A program made the translations under genes and the position numbers. This document shows positions 44,319-52,623 of a DNA stretch of 64,000 nt, piece after piece (the stretch's first letter is position 1; every line of letters begins with the position of its first letter). Where the stretch lies: the NCBI RefSeq assembly GCF_016908515.1, contig NZ_JAFBEA010000007.1, positions 62,001-126,000 of the forward strand, written 5' to 3'. Under the pieces are notes generated by a model. It did no database searches. It was not told where the DNA came from and saw nothing but the letters and a program-made list of their open reading frames with translations. Source of the DNA: Virgibacillus halotolerans (GTDB taxonomy: Bacteria > Bacillota > Bacilli > Bacillales > Amphibacillaceae).

Positions 44319-45215
44319 ATGAATCATCAAGACAAACCGAAATCTATCAGTATTCCACTAATCATCTCTATTATTGCCATTTCCTTCGCGGCTATTTTTG
44401 TTAAATGGTCCGATGCACCCTCTACTATTTTAAGTATGTACCGTATGGTTTTTGCCAGTATATTTATTATTCCAATTGCATGGAAAAAACGGGATGCATT
44501 TAAACAAATCACGAAAAAGGATTGGTTCTTTTTAGTCTTCTCCGGCTTTTTCCTTGCCATGCATTTTGCACTTTGGTTCGGGTCGTTGAAGTTAACTACG
44601 GTTGCCAGTTCCACAGTCATACTTGCCTTGCAGCCTGTAGTTGCTTTGGTTGGCGGATTTATTTTATATAAAGAACGGACAAACAAAGCGGCATTGGTTA
44701 CGATGGGGATTGCCATTGTTGGCGTCATGATGATTGGCTGGGGTGATATTGGGTTAGGTAAAGAAGCAATTATCGGGGATATCCTGTCTTTCTTATGTGT
44801 GATTGCCGTGGTTTGTTATCTGTTGATTGGGCAAAATATCGTACGGAAAATATCGCATTGGATCTATAGCTTTTGTGTGTTTTCGTTTGCCGCCATTTTT
44901 CTAGGCATCTATAACCTAATCGCGGGCATTGATTTTGTTGGCTATGAAAAACAAGATTGGGGGATTTTCCTACTATTGGCGATCTTCCCAACGATTGCGC
45001 ATGTTATTTTCAACTGGTTATTAAACTATGTAAATTCAACAACGATATCCATGAGTGTTTTAGGTGAGCCAGTTGGGGCAACGCTATTAGCTGTATTGCT
45101 TTTAGGTGAACGACTTGTCGGCTGGCAAATTATTGGTGGCATTTTCGTACTGACTGGTGTCTTTTTATTCCTGATTCAGCAAAAGAACCGGATTGCATAT
45201 AAAGACGCAGGATAA
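44319..45215 (+). CDS. EamA-family (DMT) transporter
   Basis: 298 residues, ten transmembrane segments arranged as two EamA repeats; the second ends with MSVLGEPVGATLLAVLLLGE and a GGIFVLTGVFLF helix. DMT exporters move amino acids, metabolites or drugs. GAAGGAG precedes the ATG. Bounded by terminators on both sides. Confidence 0.88.
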   Translation: MNHQDKPKSISIPLIISIIAISFAAIFVKWSDAPSTILSMYRMVFASIFIIPIAWKKRDAFKQITKKDWFFLVFSGFFLAMHFALWFGSLKLTTVASSTVILALQPVVALVGGFILYKERTNKAALVTMGIAIVGVMMIGWGDIGLGKEAIIGDILSFLCVIAVVCYLLIGQNIVRKISHWIYSFCVFSFAAIFLGIYNLIAGIDFVGYEKQDWGIFLLLAIFPTIAHVIFNWLLNYVNSTTISMSVLGEPVGATLLAVLLLGERLVGWQIIGGIFVLTGVFLFLIQQKNRIAYKDAG

Positions 45216-45229
45216 ATATTTTGCAGATT

Positions 45230-45259
45230 AAAAGGGTTGAATATATATTCAACCCTTTT
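45230..45259. terminator. bidirectional terminator after the EamA gene
   Basis: A perfect palindrome, AAAAGGGTTGAATA/TATTCAACCCTTTT, between convergent genes. Confidence 0.85.
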
Positions 45260-45286
45260 GATCGATAACCTAACAAAGATAATAGG

Positions 45287-45712
45287 CTATTTACCCAATC
45301 CCTTTAACAATTTTTCATGAATCACTAAAAGCTGTGCTATTTCCGCTTCACTTAGCACAGAAAAAAGCTCTTTTCTTAACGCTTCTCCTGTTTGCCTGGC
45401 CTCGTTTAAGACGGAAATTCCTTTGTCTGTAATCACAAGTAAAACTAGTCGGCGATCGTCTTGATTATATTTTCGCTCTGCATAGCCTTCTTTAATTAGC
45501 TTATTGGCAATATTGGTCATGGCCCCTGGTGTATAGCCTAATCCATTGGACAAGGAGGACTGTTTTTGCTCGCCCTTATCTCTTAATTCAGCCAGAACCA
45601 GAATGGAGGATATCCCGAGGTTTGGCTGAAATGCCTTTGTCCACCTTATAATTGTTTCATTTGTAAACAACTCAATTGTACGAATCAATTTAAAAATATT
45701 TGATTCATCCAT
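45287..45712 (-). CDS. MarR-family transcriptional regulator
   Basis: About 141 residues. HTH QSSLSNGLGYTPGAMTNIANK, then wing EGYAERKYNQDDRRLVLLV. An AGGAGGG site six bases before the ATG at 45712 decides the start. It is the second gene of an operon with an SDR oxidoreductase 18 bases upstream, so it probably controls that enzyme. Confidence 0.87.
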   Translation of the reverse strand: MDESNIFKLIRTIELFTNETIIRWTKAFQPNLGISSILVLAELRDKGEQKQSSLSNGLGYTPGAMTNIANKLIKEGYAERKYNQDDRRLVLLVITDKGISVLNEARQTGEALRKELFSVLSEAEIAQLLVIHEKLLKGLGK

Positions 45713-45730
45713 CTCTTCCCTCCTATTCAT

Positions 45731-46489
45731 TTAACGCAGTTTTGTTGCTCCACCATCTACCATGATCGTCTGTCCAGTAATATAATCTGAGTCCTCACTA
45801 GCTAGAAATACAGCGGCACGTCCGATATCTTCTTCAAGCTCTCCAAGTCTGCGCAACGGAATTTTTGAAAGCATGGATTGATAATATTCCGGCTCTTCTT
45901 TCGCCCACTTCTGTACAGCAGGTGAGTTTGCGATCGGGGAAATTAAATTCACATTAATTCCAAATGGTCCAAATTCATTTGCTGCTACACGTGAAATCCC
46001 ACGAATAGCCTCTTTTGCTGCTGCATAAGTTGCCTGGGTTGCATCGCCGTTAATTCCTGCACCAGATGCGAAGTTAATTATTTTCCCTTTTGATTCCTTT
46101 AAATACGGTAGAGCTGCCTGCATCAGATAATAAGTTGGATAAAAACCTGTACCAAAGGATAGATCAAAATCCTGCTGCGTAACCTGTTCAAACGGCATAT
46201 TTTTTGAAGCATGTGCATTGTTCACTAAAATATCTAGTTTACCAAATTTATCAATCACCTGTTGAACGATACCTGCTAATTTATCATGTTCGGCAAGGTT
46301 TGCTTGAATAAACATTGATTTCGGCTGATAGATTTGTAATTCCTTTATTGTTTCATGTCCAATTTCTTCGTTCAAATCGACAATGGCAACCGTTGCTCCC
46401 TCTTTTACAAAAGCCATAGCCATACCTTTTCCAATTCCTGATGCCCCACCAGTTATAATTGCAATCTTATTCTCTAGTTTCCTCATCAT
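45731..46489 (-). CDS. SDR-family oxidoreductase
   Basis: 252 residues, classical short-chain dehydrogenase. NAD(P)-binding TGGASGIGKGMA, NNAH structural motif (an NNAG variant), catalytic Ser in FASGAG, Tyr-Lys in TYAAAKEAIRG, and the typical C-terminal ITGQTIMVDGGATKLR. Starts behind AAGGAG. Co-transcribed with a MarR regulator. An Asp after the second beta strand (AIVDLNEE) suggests NAD(H) preference. Substrate unknown. Confidence 0.9.
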   Translation of the reverse strand: MMRKLENKIAIITGGASGIGKGMAMAFVKEGATVAIVDLNEEIGHETIKELQIYQPKSMFIQANLAEHDKLAGIVQQVIDKFGKLDILVNNAHASKNMPFEQVTQQDFDLSFGTGFYPTYYLMQAALPYLKESKGKIINFASGAGINGDATQATYAAAKEAIRGISRVAANEFGPFGINVNLISPIANSPAVQKWAKEEPEYYQSMLSKIPLRRLGELEEDIGRAAVFLASEDSDYITGQTIMVDGGATKLR

Positions 46490-46512
46490 TAAACATCTCC
46501 TTCGTCAATATA

Positions 46513-46536
46513 TAGTTTAACACTAAATAGTTTAAC
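46513..46536. promoter_or_regulatory. tandem TAGTTTAAC repeats upstream of the SDR-marR operon
   Basis: TAGTTTAAC occurs at 46513-46521 and 46528-46536, 15 bases apart, 25-50 bases upstream of the SDR start. Candidate MarR binding sites. Confidence 0.45.
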
Positions 46537-46554
46537 GTTGAAGTATTATGCAAT

Positions 46555-46588
46555 AAATAGGGCTGGCTTATGTAAGCCAGCCCTATTT
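46555..46588 (-). terminator. terminator of the argGHF operon
   Basis: A perfect 16-bp stem (AAATAGGGCTGGCTTA and complement) with a two-base centre, downstream of argF. Confidence 0.85.
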
Positions 46589-46611
46589 ATCTATGAAATC
46601 TATCCTTTAAT

Positions 46612-47574
46612 TTATCCCATTAAGGCAGTCATAAGTGCCTTTTGTGCATGCAGTCTATTTTCCGCCTGCTGAAAGATGACCGATTGTTCTCCATCAATAA
46701 TGTCTGCGGTGACTTCCTCACCACGATGCGCAGGGAGGCAATGCATAATAACTGCATCTTTCTTGGCCAGTGAACATAATTCTTTGTTTACCTGATAATC
46801 AGCAAACTTTTTTTCTCTTAATGTTTGCTCGCTTTCTTGACCCATGCTGGCCCATACGTCCGTATAGATCACATCAGCTTGCTGGACAGCCTGCTCAGGA
46901 TTATCCGTTACTTCCACTTTACAGCCTTCAACACCGGCAAGTGACATTGCCTTTTCTGTAATCGCCTCATCCGGCTGATAACCTTCGGGTGCTGCTATAC
47001 TTATATTCATTCCCATTGTGGCTCCACCAAGCATCAAGGAATGTGCCATATTGTTTCCATCCCCAATATAAGCAACCTTTATGCCTTTTAAGCCGCCTTT
47101 AACTTCCTGAATCGTCTGCATATCTGCCAACACCTGGCAAGGATGATACGTATCCGTTAAACCATTAATCACCGGGATACTCGCGTGCTTCGCCAACGCT
47201 TCTACATCTTTTTGCGAATACGTACGGATCATGATGCCATCCAAATAGCCGGAAAGTACTTTTGCCGTATCGGAGATAAGTTCACCTCTGCCAATTTGAA
47301 TATCATCAGACTTTAAAAATAATCCGGTTCCACCCAATTGATAAATGCCCGCTTCAAAAGATACGCGCGTTCTCGTAGAGGATTTTTCAAAAATCATGCC
47401 AAGTGTTTTTCCTTTTAATGGCTGTTCTATATTTCCTGACTGCTTCTGCTGCTTGACATGTGCGGCCAACTCTAATAAATAACCAATCTCCTCTTTATTG
47501 TAATCTGCAAGCGTTAAAAAATCTCTACCTGCAAGTTGTTGTTCCAAAGTCACTTTATTCGCCACGATTCCCAT
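46612..47574 (-). CDS. argF: ornithine carbamoyltransferase
   Basis: 320 residues. Carbamoyl-phosphate site EKSSTRTRVSF, HPCQVLADMQT, and ornithine site with DVWASMGQE and the catalytic HCLPAHRGEEV. Forms citrulline from ornithine and carbamoyl phosphate. Last gene after argG and argH, 70 bases downstream of argH with its own AAGGAG site. Linkage to argGH indicates the anabolic enzyme. Confidence 0.96.
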   Translation of the reverse strand: MGIVANKVTLEQQLAGRDFLTLADYNKEEIGYLLELAAHVKQQKQSGNIEQPLKGKTLGMIFEKSSTRTRVSFEAGIYQLGGTGLFLKSDDIQIGRGELISDTAKVLSGYLDGIMIRTYSQKDVEALAKHASIPVINGLTDTYHPCQVLADMQTIQEVKGGLKGIKVAYIGDGNNMAHSLMLGGATMGMNISIAAPEGYQPDEAITEKAMSLAGVEGCKVEVTDNPEQAVQQADVIYTDVWASMGQESEQTLREKKFADYQVNKELCSLAKKDAVIMHCLPAHRGEEVTADIIDGEQSVIFQQAENRLHAQKALMTALMG

Positions 47575-47644
47575 CTAAACATACACTCCTTTAGTTTAAG
47601 GGATGTTCATACAGTCCTTTTTACCGGTCTTTTGAACACACCAT

Positions 47645-49069
47645 TTAGTTATTTTTTAATACGATGGCTTCTTCATGCTCTAAAATCCAAACTTTACTTG
47701 CTTCAAACAATTTATTTGCTAGTGTTATTTGGTCTTCCACTCTATTTTTAGCTGTTCCACCGGCAACGTCACGTGCATTTACAACTGCTTCTGGCCTTAA
47801 CAAAGTAAAAATATCTTCCTCGATCAATGCTGAGAAGTCCTGAAATTCTTCTAATGTTAGATCCAACAGATATTTGTTTTCATTAATACAATGTAGGACA
47901 ACCTGCCCCACAACCGCGTGTGATTCTCTAAATGCCATTCCTTTTCCAACTAAGTAATCCGCTAAATCAGTGGCATTAGAAAAATCATTGGAAACTGCTT
48001 CATACATGTTCTCTTTTTTGACATCCATTGTTTCTACCATCGGAGCAAATAGTGCAAGTGCACCTCTTAATGTTTCCACGGTGTCAAACATACCTTCCTT
48101 GTCTTCCTGCATATCTTTATTGTAAGCGAGTGGCAGTCCCTTCAACGTGGTAAGCATACCGATCAAATGACCATATACACGGCCGGTCTTCCCACGAACC
48201 AGCTCTGCGACATCCGGATTCTTCTTCTGTGGCATCATACTGCTTCCCGTTGAAAAGGCATCATCCAATTCAATAAAATTAAACTCGGCACTTGACCATT
48301 GCACAAGCTCTTCACACAATCTGGATAGGTGCGCGGCAATCAATGCGCTATCCGCTAAAAATTCAACAACGAAATCACGGTCACTTACTGCATCAAGACT
48401 ATTTTCACAAATGCCATCAAACTGTAACTGCTCCGCTACCAGTTCCCGATCAATCGGAAACGTCGTTCCCGCCAATGCACCTGCACCAAGCGGTGATTTA
48501 TTCACCCGTTTCCAACTGTCCGTCAGTCGCTCAACATCACGCTGAAACATAAACACATAAGCCATCATGTGATGGGCAAACAATACTGGCTGTGCACGCT
48601 GCAAATGCGTATAACCTGGGAGCACCGTGTCCAAATTTGCTTTAGCTTGTTGATGAAGTGCTTCCTGTAAATGAACGAGCAACTGGGTAATTTCCAACAA
48701 GGCTTCCCTCAAGTACAAGCGCATATCAAGTGCTACCTGGTCATTCCTGCTTCTACCTGTATGCAGTTTACCTCCGACAGGACCAACTTCATCGATAAGC
48801 AACTTTTCAATATTCATATGAATATCTTCATGCTGTTCACTTAACTCCGCTTCTCCTGTTTCAATTTTTGCAGCAACTGCTTTGAGTCCTTTGGAAATCT
48901 CCTCCGTATCCGAAGCTGGCAAAATCCCACATACCTTCAGCATTTCTACATGGGCGAGACTTCCCTGGATATCATATTTTGCTAACCTTTTATCAAAATG
49001 GATGGAAGCCGTATAAGCATCCACTAGTTCATTTGTTGGTTTCGTAAAACGCCCGCCCCATAACTTCAT
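47645..49069 (-). CDS. argH: argininosuccinate lyase
   Basis: 474 residues, fumarase/aspartase superfamily. Signature [21 protein letters not shown]-terminal [15 protein letters not shown], and [18 protein letters not shown]. Cleaves argininosuccinate to arginine and fumarate. The start overlaps the argG stop by four bases, so the two are translationally coupled. Confidence 0.97.
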   Translation of the reverse strand: MKLWGGRFTKPTNELVDAYTASIHFDKRLAKYDIQGSLAHVEMLKVCGILPASDTEEISKGLKAVAAKIETGEAELSEQHEDIHMNIEKLLIDEVGPVGGKLHTGRSRNDQVALDMRLYLREALLEITQLLVHLQEALHQQAKANLDTVLPGYTHLQRAQPVLFAHHMMAYVFMFQRDVERLTDSWKRVNKSPLGAGALAGTTFPIDRELVAEQLQFDGICENSLDAVSDRDFVVEFLADSALIAAHLSRLCEELVQWSSAEFNFIELDDAFSTGSSMMPQKKNPDVAELVRGKTGRVYGHLIGMLTTLKGLPLAYNKDMQEDKEGMFDTVETLRGALALFAPMVETMDVKKENMYEAVSNDFSNATDLADYLVGKGMAFRESHAVVGQVVLHCINENKYLLDLTLEEFQDFSALIEEDIFTLLRPEAVVNARDVAGGTAKNRVEDQITLANKLFEASKVWILEHEEAIVLKNN

Positions 49070-50328
49070 TGTTTCACAGCTTCCTCTATTTCAAGGTCAA
49101 CCTTTTCAATCGAGTCCTCGTCTTGCTTGATATGCGTTTGATTCACTTCGGCATGCACTTTTGTTGGCAGACCCCAAAGTTTGATAAAGCCTAATGCAGC
49201 TTCATGATCAAAAGCGTCGCCTGCATTGTATGTTGCCAGGTCAAAGTCATATAACGACTGGGCAGATTCGCGTCCGATTACCTGTGCATGGCCTTTATAT
49301 AATTTAACTTTTACATTGCCGGAAACATGTGTCTGTGTTTCTTTAATAAATGCTTTCAATGCATCTGTTAACGGAGAATACCAAAGCCCATCATAGACTG
49401 TTTGCGCAAGCTTTTGTTCGATCGTTGGTTTAAACTGTGCGACTTCCCTTGGTAACGTCAATGCTTCCAGCTCTTGGTGTGCAGCAATGAGTGTCATTGC
49501 TGCCGGTGCTTCATAAATTTCTCTTGATTTAATACCAACAAGGCGGTTTTCCACATGGTCGATCCGTCCAACCCCGTGCTTACCCGCGATATCATTTAGT
49601 TTTAAAATCAGTTCTTCTAACGGAAGTGGCTCCCCATCTAAAGAAACAGGCTTTCCTTGTGAAAAGGCAATTTGAACGACCTGTGGTTCATCAGGTGCTG
49701 CAACCGGATCTACAGTGAGATCATATGCCTCTTTAGGAGCTTCAACCCAAGGATCCTCCAGTACGCCACACTCATTACTACGTCCCCATAGGTTCTGATC
49801 AATACTGAATGGATTATTCACATCAACCGGAACAGGGATACCATGTGCTTCTGCGTAAGCAATTTCTTCATCTCTTGTCATTGCCCATTCCCGTACCGGG
49901 GCAACAATTTTTAAATTCGGATTCAGTGCGGTAAAAGAAACATCAAACCGAACCTGATCATTTCCTTTACCAGTACAACCGTGCGCTACGGCTACCGCGC
50001 CTTCTTTCTCCGCAACATCAACAAGGATCTTAGAGATTAATGGACGGGAAAGTGCTGATATCAGTGGGTATTTACCTTCATATAGTAAGTTCGCCTGTAA
50101 TGCTGGCAAAACATATTCATTTGAAAATAATGCCTTCGCATCAATCACATAGGACTTTATTGCACCAACATCCAATGCTTTCTTTTTAACAAACTCAAGA
50201 TCTTTACCTTCCCCAACATCAAGCGCAACTGCAATCACATCATAGTTATAGTTATCCTGTAACCATTTCACCGCAACCGATGTATCCAAACCACCTGAAT
50301 AAGCTAAAACAATCTTTTCCTTATCCAT
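49066..50328 (-). CDS. argG: argininosuccinate synthase
   Basis: 420 residues. ATP pyrophosphatase P-loop [15 protein letters not shown], aspartate/citrulline motif [15 protein letters not shown], and [16 protein letters not shown]. Condenses citrulline with aspartate. First gene of the operon, directly behind the ARG-box-covered promoter. It carries a C-terminal acidic tail slightly longer than usual. Confidence 0.97.
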   Translation of the reverse strand: MDKEKIVLAYSGGLDTSVAVKWLQDNYNYDVIAVALDVGEGKDLEFVKKKALDVGAIKSYVIDAKALFSNEYVLPALQANLLYEGKYPLISALSRPLISKILVDVAEKEGAVAVAHGCTGKGNDQVRFDVSFTALNPNLKIVAPVREWAMTRDEEIAYAEAHGIPVPVDVNNPFSIDQNLWGRSNECGVLEDPWVEAPKEAYDLTVDPVAAPDEPQVVQIAFSQGKPVSLDGEPLPLEELILKLNDIAGKHGVGRIDHVENRLVGIKSREIYEAPAAMTLIAAHQELEALTLPREVAQFKPTIEQKLAQTVYDGLWYSPLTDALKAFIKETQTHVSGNVKVKLYKGHAQVIGRESAQSLYDFDLATYNAGDAFDHEAALGFIKLWGLPTKVHAEVNQTHIKQDEDSIEKVDLEIEEAVKQ

Positions 50329-50362
50329 ATCTCAACCGCTCCTTTATTTTTATAAGTATTAT

Positions 50363-50396
50363 TGAATTATTATGCATTATAATGAATATTAATGCA
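50363..50396. promoter_or_regulatory. tandem ARG boxes (ArgR/AhrC operator)
   Basis: TGAATTATTATGCA (50363-50376) and TGAATATTAATGCA (50383-50396) each match the ARG box pattern TGAAT-W4-ATTCA with one change, and are exactly 20 bases apart, as expected for an ArgR hexamer. Confidence 0.75.
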
Positions 50397-50405
50397 AGGG
50401 GTAAA
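50376..50405 (-). promoter_or_regulatory. promoter of argGHF
   Basis: -35 TTTACC (50405-50400), 18-base spacer, -10 TATAAT (50381-50376). The ARG boxes cover the -10 and spacer, so ArgR binding would repress. Confidence 0.6.
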
Positions 50406-50422
50406 TGCAATAAATATTAAAA

Positions 50423-50460
50423 AATTCCAAACACCCGCATCATTACAGGTATTTGGAATT
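50423..50460 (-). terminator. terminator of the lrgAB-like operon
   Basis: AATTCCAAACACC/GGTATTTGGAATT stem (one mismatch) followed by TTTTTT on the minus strand. Confidence 0.8.
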
Positions 50461-50483
50461 CAATATTTTCTTATGGTCCTTTT

Positions 50484-50513
50484 GGATCTCCCATCAAGTA
50501 AGATGTCTGCCTA
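50484..50513 (-). repeat. B-module fragment at the lrgB stop
   Basis: On the minus strand GCAGACATCTTACTTGATGG then GAGATCC matches the end of the composite B module (near 15900). The fragment begins right at the stop codon of the gene. Confidence 0.6.
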
Positions 50514-51200
50514 CATCAGTAATAGAATCATCCCTGGTGTTAGGATGGATACAAGTATTGCACTGAATACCATTGCGATTGTACTGATGGATCCTTCTAC
50601 TAAACTGCTTTCTAGTGCCTTTGCCGTACCCATGGCATGTGACGCACTGCCAAGTCCGACACCACGCCCTAGATAATGATCAATCCGGAAAAGCTTAAAG
50701 ATACCAGCGCTCATCAGCACGCCACCGATTCCAGCAATCATGACGAACACTGCCGCCAGTGGTGTAATCCCGCCCAATGACTCGGTAACAGCCATCGCAA
50801 CCGGCGTCGTTACGGATTTCGGCGTTAAAGAATAGATGATAAGTTCATCAAATCCCGCCCACCTTGCCAATAATATTCCCGTTGAAATTCCCACGATTGC
50901 CCCGATCAACGCACCACATAAAATTGGCACCATCACTTGTTTCAGTATGTCGCGTTGCTGGTAAAGCGGATATGCCAGGGCAACAACAGCCGGACCAAGT
51001 AATTCATTAATCCAATCTCCGCCAATCATATACGTCTCATACGGAATGTGAAACGTTAACAGAATGACAAGAATGATAAATGTTGAGGTGATAACAGGTA
51101 ATGTAAATGTGCGGGCGGCCCGGATATGAAGCTGTCTCGCAAAAGTATAGATTACAAGTGTACCGCCGATAGATAATAAGGCAATTAAACTATTCATCAT
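50511..51200 (-). CDS. LrgB/CidB-family membrane protein
   Basis: 229 residues, about six transmembrane segments. Family motifs SLTPKSVTTPVAMAVTESLG and GLGSASHAMGTAKALE. With the LrgA partner it forms systems linked to murein hydrolase control and, in B. subtilis PftAB, pyruvate uptake. Overlaps the partner gene by 11 bases. The CidB/LrgB/PftB subtype cannot be decided; no LytST pair is adjacent. Confidence 0.88.
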   Translation of the reverse strand: MMNSLIALLSIGGTLVIYTFARQLHIRAARTFTLPVITSTFIILVILLTFHIPYETYMIGGDWINELLGPAVVALAYPLYQQRDILKQVMVPILCGALIGAIVGISTGILLARWAGFDELIIYSLTPKSVTTPVAMAVTESLGGITPLAAVFVMIAGIGGVLMSAGIFKLFRIDHYLGRGVGLGSASHAMGTAKALESSLVEGSISTIAMVFSAILVSILTPGMILLLM

Positions 51201-51564
51201 GCGGCACTTCCTTCCTTCTCATCAACCACTGACTTATAACACCCGATAACGCCATCACAAGCGCTGTACTCAAGAGCGCAATCAAAACCAGCAGGAAGCC
51301 ATTTCCTTTAAATAATTCAAAATAATTCATAACGCCTACCGTTGCAGGGATAAAGAATAATGTTAAATGATTGATAATTAACTTCGATCCTTCCTCAATC
51401 CATGTTACCTTGATGATGTTTGTCATCAGAACAATAAACAGAAGCACCATCCCAATTACACTTCCTGGTATAAACAGGTTTAACGCAACCTGAATCCAGT
51501 TTCCTATTAGATAAATGCCATATAAAATAATGATATGCATGATAATTTTAATCAGCTTCAACAA
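51190..51564 (-). CDS. LrgA/CidA-family holin-like membrane protein
   Basis: 124 residues with four transmembrane helices. Conserved IPGSVIGMVLLF and FFIPATVGVMNYF blocks. The TTG start lies ten bases after AGGAGTG. Forms a pair with the LrgB-like gene. Confidence 0.87.
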   Translation of the reverse strand: MLKLIKIIMHIIILYGIYLIGNWIQVALNLFIPGSVIGMVLLFIVLMTNIIKVTWIEEGSKLIINHLTLFFIPATVGVMNYFELFKGNGFLLVLIALLSTALVMALSGVISQWLMRRKEVPHDE

Positions 51565-51721
51565 CGTTCAACACTCCTACTTTTCTAACAAAAATAAAAA
51601 CATCACAAGTATACAATACTAATTCTTCCAGCCTAATTAATAAAGCATTTAGCCTGAAAATCTCACAATCTATTCATTAGTATATAACACCCCATTAGGA
51701 AAATGGAAAGCCTTTATAAAG

Positions 51722-51735
51722 AGCAAGCGCTCACA
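51722..51735. promoter_or_regulatory. possible cre (CcpA) site
   Basis: AGCAAGCGCTCACA matches the cre consensus TGWAAGCGCTTWCA at 11 of 14 positions, upstream of the first GMC pair. Confidence 0.35.
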
Positions 51736-51781
51736 TCATCTTTTTTAAAATTGAGGTACCTTTATATTTACAAGCTATTTT

Positions 51782-51809
51782 AGGTTTAATATTCTTAATT
51801 GTGTGGAAT
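51782..51809 (+). promoter_or_regulatory. possible sigma-B promoter of the first GMC pair
   Basis: AGGTTTAA matches the sigma-B -35; 14 bases on, TGGAAT matches the -10 GGGTAT at four of six positions. Suggestive only. Confidence 0.35.
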
Positions 51810-51857
51810 AGACAATAACTTACATTTTATTCAAAATTAAAAATTAGGGGGAGGAAA

Positions 51858-52598
51858 ATGGCTAACGAAGAAAAGGATTCCAAAATTTCTCGTAGAAAGT
51901 TTGTTAAAAACTCAGGTTATGTAGCGGGTGGTGTCGTTGGCGGAGGATTGCTTGGTTCACTCCTTGGAGTTAATTTTAAAGGATCAGAACAAACCTCCAC
52001 AGCTCCCGTTAAAGAAGCAAAGTTCAATCAGGCATTGATGTATTTTACTAGACAAGCAGATTTTAAGACGCTTGGAGCCGCAACGGAGCGAATCTTCCCT
52101 GAAGATGATAACGGACCTGGTGCGCTAGCGCTTGGTGTACCTTACTTTATCGATCACCAATTAGCCGGATCCTACGGAAGAAATGATCAGGAATATATGC
52201 AGGGTCCATTTCATGATGGAACAGCCTTTCAAGGGCTTCAATCACCATTGAAGCGACACGAAATATTTATGCAGGGCATCCGGGCGCTTGAGAAAGAAAG
52301 TCAATCAGATTTCAACGATTCTTTTACAAGTCTAGAAGGGGAACAGCAAGATAAAATACTACAGAAGTTCGAAGATGACAAAGTGAAATTAAAAGGCGTG
52401 AAAGCTTCAGAGTTCTTTGACCTGTTAAGGTCTGCGACACTTGCAGGCGCATATTCAGATCCTTTATATGGCGGAAATGAAGATATGGCTGGTTGGAAAA
52501 TGAAAGAATACCCTGGTAGCCAAATGAGTTATATCAATGAAATTGAAGAAGAAGATTTTGTAGAGATGAAACCTAGCGCATTACACGAACATCTTTAA
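51858..52598 (+). CDS. gluconate 2-dehydrogenase subunit 3-like protein, Tat-exported (pair 1)
   Basis: 246 residues. Twin-arginine signal SRRKFVKNSG followed by a Gly-rich hydrophobic stretch; then a helical subunit-3 domain with AATERIFPEDDNGPGALALG and the C-terminal SDPLYGGNEDMAGWKMKEYPG. This small subunit accompanies GMC dehydrogenases (gluconate, sorbitol, fructose dehydrogenases) and provides the export signal for the complex. The large-subunit gene follows 25 bases later. Strong GGGGGAGG site. Confidence 0.88.
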   Translation: MANEEKDSKISRRKFVKNSGYVAGGVVGGGLLGSLLGVNFKGSEQTSTAPVKEAKFNQALMYFTRQADFKTLGAATERIFPEDDNGPGALALGVPYFIDHQLAGSYGRNDQEYMQGPFHDGTAFQGLQSPLKRHEIFMQGIRALEKESQSDFNDSFTSLEGEQQDKILQKFEDDKVKLKGVKASEFFDLLRSATLAGAYSDPLYGGNEDMAGWKMKEYPGSQMSYINEIEEEDFVEMKPSALHEHL

Positions 52599-52623
52599 GT
52601 AAAATGAAAGGGGAATAGAAGAC

